In this document: positions 61,904 to 64,000 of the stretch, in pieces
Position numbering within the stretch: the first letter of the stretch is position 1
Layout: each line of letters starts with the position of its first letter
Assembly (NCBI GenBank): GCA_900556585.1
Contig: USPD01000001.1
Span: forward strand, 19,571 to 83,570
Direction: 5' to 3'
Origin: an uncultured Eggerthella sp.
Lineage (GTDB): Bacteria; Actinomycetota; Coriobacteriia; Coriobacteriales; Eggerthellaceae
DNA: 64,000 bases
The notes under the pieces: generated by a model
The model's input: the letters and a program-made list of their open reading frames with translations, nothing else
Databases searched by the model: none
Told to the model about the DNA's origin: nothing
Translations under genes and position numbers: made by a program

Positions 61904-62245
61904 ATGACAATTCGTAAAACAGCTGATGGACGCGTTATTTCGGGCTTCAAAATGAAGCTATATCCAGGCTTTGCTGAAGAATACGAAAAGCGTCACAACG
62001 AATTATGGCCAGAAATGGCGGACATGATTCACGAATATGGCGGACATAACTACTCAATCTTCATCGATGAGGAAACCAATATTTTATTTGGCTATATCGA
62101 ACTTGATGATGCGCAGCGTTATGCAGAATCTGCCAATACTGAAATTTGTAAAAAATGGTGGGATTTTATGGCAAGTGTTATGGAAACGAACGAAGATAAT
62201 TCACCTGTTTCTGTAGATTTGCCCTGTGCCTTCCATTTGGACTAG
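61904..62245 (+). CDS. rhaM: L-rhamnose mutarotase
   Basis: 113 residues from ATG 61904 (GAGGAG 5 nt upstream; the GTG at 61898 is within the site). Typical segments: FKMKLYPGFAEEYEKRHNELWPEM, GGHNYSIFIDEETNILFGYIEL and KKWWDFMASVMETNEDNSP. It equilibrates the alpha and beta anomers of rhamnose before RhaA. It is in the same direction as rhaD, 63 nt after it. Confidence 0.95.
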   Translation: MTIRKTADGRVISGFKMKLYPGFAEEYEKRHNELWPEMADMIHEYGGHNYSIFIDEETNILFGYIELDDAQRYAESANTEICKKWWDFMASVMETNEDNSPVSVDLPCAFHLD

Positions 62246-62443
62246 TGAATTGTTGCATGCTTTTGCGTTTGCTCGTAAACGGTCACATTAACGGGTGTGG
62301 GCGAGTAGGTGTTTGTGCAGGCTAACTATTCGGCCTCTTGCTCGTGTCGTTGTTTTTGTGTGTTTATACTCGCTGCGCAATCGCAATTGCATGCGATCCT
62401 TCACCAGTCTGGATAGTTTTATTCCCGATTAGAAAGAAACGTA

Positions 62444-63811
62444 ATGGCTCTCTCTCAAGAACGTAAGGGAACAATGGCTGTTTCCTTAACAAACTTCCTG
62501 GATTCAGGGTGTATTGTTGCCAGTAGTACCGCACTTACTGCATGGGCGGCTGCTTTTGGGTTCGGATCCACCTGGACAGCAATTCTTGGCGCTATTGGCG
62601 CAAACGCTTTTGGCGCTGCGGTTGGTGCTTTGATTGGTGGTTTTTTGACCGACAAATTAGGTCGTACCATCATTTATAGGTACAACTTGCTGGTTTATGC
62701 CCTAGGTGTGCTGATTGCTGCCTGTGCAGTTAATCTTCCTATGGTTGTTGTAGGCGTTGTTATTTCTGGTCTTTCTGTAGGTGCAGGTGTTCCTGCTTCC
62801 TGGAGCTACATTTCAGAAACATCCTCCTCAACAAGCCGTGCATTCAACATCGGTATCAGTCAATTCGCATGGAGCTGTGGTCCTGCTATCGTGTTTGCAC
62901 TTTCGCTAATCATGAGTTTCATCATTCCTGGTTTTGCAGCTGATGGCAAAACCTTACTTCCTGCAGGAACCTATGGTCCTTTTGACGGTTTACTTGCAAC
63001 CCGTATTTTGTTTCTAGTTTTGTTTGTTGTTGCATTGGTTGCTTGGAACTTGCAGCGCAAGTTACAGGAATCTCAGGACTGGGAAGATAAGCAGGATGCT
63101 GCTAAACATATTGGTTTTGGCCGTATGATGGCAGATGCTCTGAAAAATTCTGTAAATGTAAAGACCATCATCTTCTTGGTTGCTGTTTACCTTACCTGGA
63201 ACCTTGCTGCAGGCACTAACGGCCAGTTCATGCCTTACCTGTACGCTGCTGCTGGCAACATTGACTCTACTGGCCAAAGCTTGCTGGGTATTGTTCAGTG
63301 GATATTGGTTGCAGCATTCTCGTTGATTGTATTCTCTAAGCTGGGCGACAAAGTTCCTCATCGTATTATCTTCGGTACTTCTGCTGTTTTGGCACTGCTT
63401 TCTTGGGTTGCGATCGCGGTATTCAGCATTGCAATGCAGAATGGCACCACTGACTCTATGGGTTGGGTGCTTTGGGTATACGTTATTTTGTGGGGCGTTT
63501 CTGCTGGTTTTTCTGCACAGTGCTTCTATGCTTTGTGGGGTACCGAATTATTCCCAACTCAGTATCGTGGTGGCGTTCAGGGCATCATGTTCTTCTTAGT
63601 TCGTGGCGCATTGGGTATTTGGTCACTCGTTGGTGTTGGCGCTATCATGGGCGATATCTCATCTAATCCGATTGGCTTCTTCTATGCAGCTATCGTTATG
63701 TGCGTTGTATTGCTTATCAGCTTGGTTGTTGGCGTTGTTGGTTGTCCTAAGACTCAAGGCAAGACTCTGGATCAGATTACCGAAGAACGTTACGGCAAGC
63801 TCATTAAGTAA
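62444..63811 (+). CDS. MFS sugar transporter, probable L-rhamnose uptake
   Basis: 455 residues; the ribosome site before the ATG is weak. Twelve hydrophobic helices. The MFS motif between helices 2 and 3 is GGFLTDKLGRT; GAGVPASWSYISETSSSTSRA and TELFPTQYRGGVQGIMFFLVRG are typical of the sugar porter type. A rhamnose role is inferred from its position as the last gene of the rha set. No RhaR/RhaS or other regulator gene is visible nearby. Confidence 0.85.
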   Translation: MALSQERKGTMAVSLTNFLDSGCIVASSTALTAWAAAFGFGSTWTAILGAIGANAFGAAVGALIGGFLTDKLGRTIIYRYNLLVYALGVLIAACAVNLPMVVVGVVISGLSVGAGVPASWSYISETSSSTSRAFNIGISQFAWSCGPAIVFALSLIMSFIIPGFAADGKTLLPAGTYGPFDGLLATRILFLVLFVVALVAWNLQRKLQESQDWEDKQDAAKHIGFGRMMADALKNSVNVKTIIFLVAVYLTWNLAAGTNGQFMPYLYAAAGNIDSTGQSLLGIVQWILVAAFSLIVFSKLGDKVPHRIIFGTSAVLALLSWVAIAVFSIAMQNGTTDSMGWVLWVYVILWGVSAGFSAQCFYALWGTELFPTQYRGGVQGIMFFLVRGALGIWSLVGVGAIMGDISSNPIGFFYAAIVMCVVLLISLVVGVVGCPKTQGKTLDQITEERYGKLIK

Positions 63812-63938
63812 TTAATTGCTGCAAAAAGGTACCGTGGTATGTGAAAACAATTAGCGTTATGCTGGAGTAGTTTAAAATAACGCAATTTGTATAAAATAGA
63901 TCATTGAGCAAAATATTGTTTGCTTTGTGACTTCAGAA

Positions 63939-63977
63939 ATAGACGGCAGTATCAAACGATGCTGCCGTCTATATTTA
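63939..63977 (+). terminator. Terminator of the rhamnose unit
   Basis: ATAGACGGCAG (63939-63949) pairs perfectly with CTGCCGTCTAT (63962-63972), followed by ATTTAT. It lies about 130 nt after the transporter stop. Confidence 0.75.
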
Positions 63978-64000
63978 TGCGTCGAATATAGGTGTGATAT

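Overview
The window looks like chromosome of an anaerobic actinobacterium, most likely class Coriobacteriia (Eggerthellales-like). This is inferred from gene content, not from a marker gene: a tungsten-type aldehyde:ferredoxin oxidoreductase, indolepyruvate:ferredoxin oxidoreductase with a phenylacetate-CoA ligase, HypF/C/D hydrogenase maturation, an Nramp-related transporter with the Mg-type (NRMT) ion-site signature known from Eggerthella lenta, and UDP-galactopyranose mutase. Base composition is in the mid-40s percent GC by eye. Both tRNAs encode their CCA ends. I see no phage, insertion sequence, rRNA or CRISPR array.

Layout. 1-3.2 kb: aldehyde:ferredoxin oxidoreductase (5' end outside the window), a protein of unknown function, and a ModE-type winged-helix regulator. 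3.4-8.3 kb: dnaB, then a YhaO/YhaN (Mre11/Rad50-like) pair. 8.3-16.9 kb: purA, purD, tRNA-Phe, pgi, hypF-hypC-hypD. 17.3-23.5 kb: cell-envelope block with two bacterial-PH proteins, a PspC protein, a secreted 3D/RlpA-type protein and two TrkA-like proteins. 23.5-26.3 kb: purB, HAD phosphatase, purE. 26.5-31.6 kb: iorA, iorB, paaK, then a lipoprotein amidase. 32.2-38.7 kb: glf(-), uspA(-), GT2(+), htpG(-) under a perfect CIRCE operator, proC(-). 39-45.5 kb: HdeD-like protein, NhaC antiporter, and on the minus strand a PRC/MgtE_N/CBS protein, an NRMT-like transporter and a 5-formyl-THF cyclo-ligase. 46.2-48.7 kb: tRNA-Arg, enoyl-CoA hydratase, a desulfoferrodoxin-like protein. 48.8-52.5 kb: copper block (copA with a C-terminal CopZ-like domain, csoR). 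52.7-55.3 kb: a very large membrane-anchored polysaccharide deacetylase. 56.1-63.8 kb: pyk followed by a complete rhamnose utilisation set (rhaB, rhaA, rhaD, rhaM and an MFS transporter).

How the genes work together. Purine synthesis genes (purA, purD, purB, purE) are scattered among unlinked operons. IorAB and PaaK form an aryl-CoA module that the aldehyde oxidoreductase could complement. The rhamnose genes supply DHAP to glycolysis, and pyk precedes rhaB with a 1-nt overlap.

The most unusual signals are not genes. Four intergenic regions each carry a pair of conserved, inverted ~27-nt motifs about 150-180 bp apart. There are two motif families, CTACAACA-N6-WTTTGNYCAAAAW and CTGCAAAA-N6-GAAGTATATA, and the sequence between each pair is not conserved. 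The copper region also stands out: an internal ribosome site could release a free CopZ-like chaperone from copA, a C9 tract lies at the predicted copA transcription start, four 19-bp tandem repeats lie upstream, and CsoR has a Cys/His-rich extension. Several conserved enzymes (IorA, CopA, RhaB) carry low-complexity insertions.
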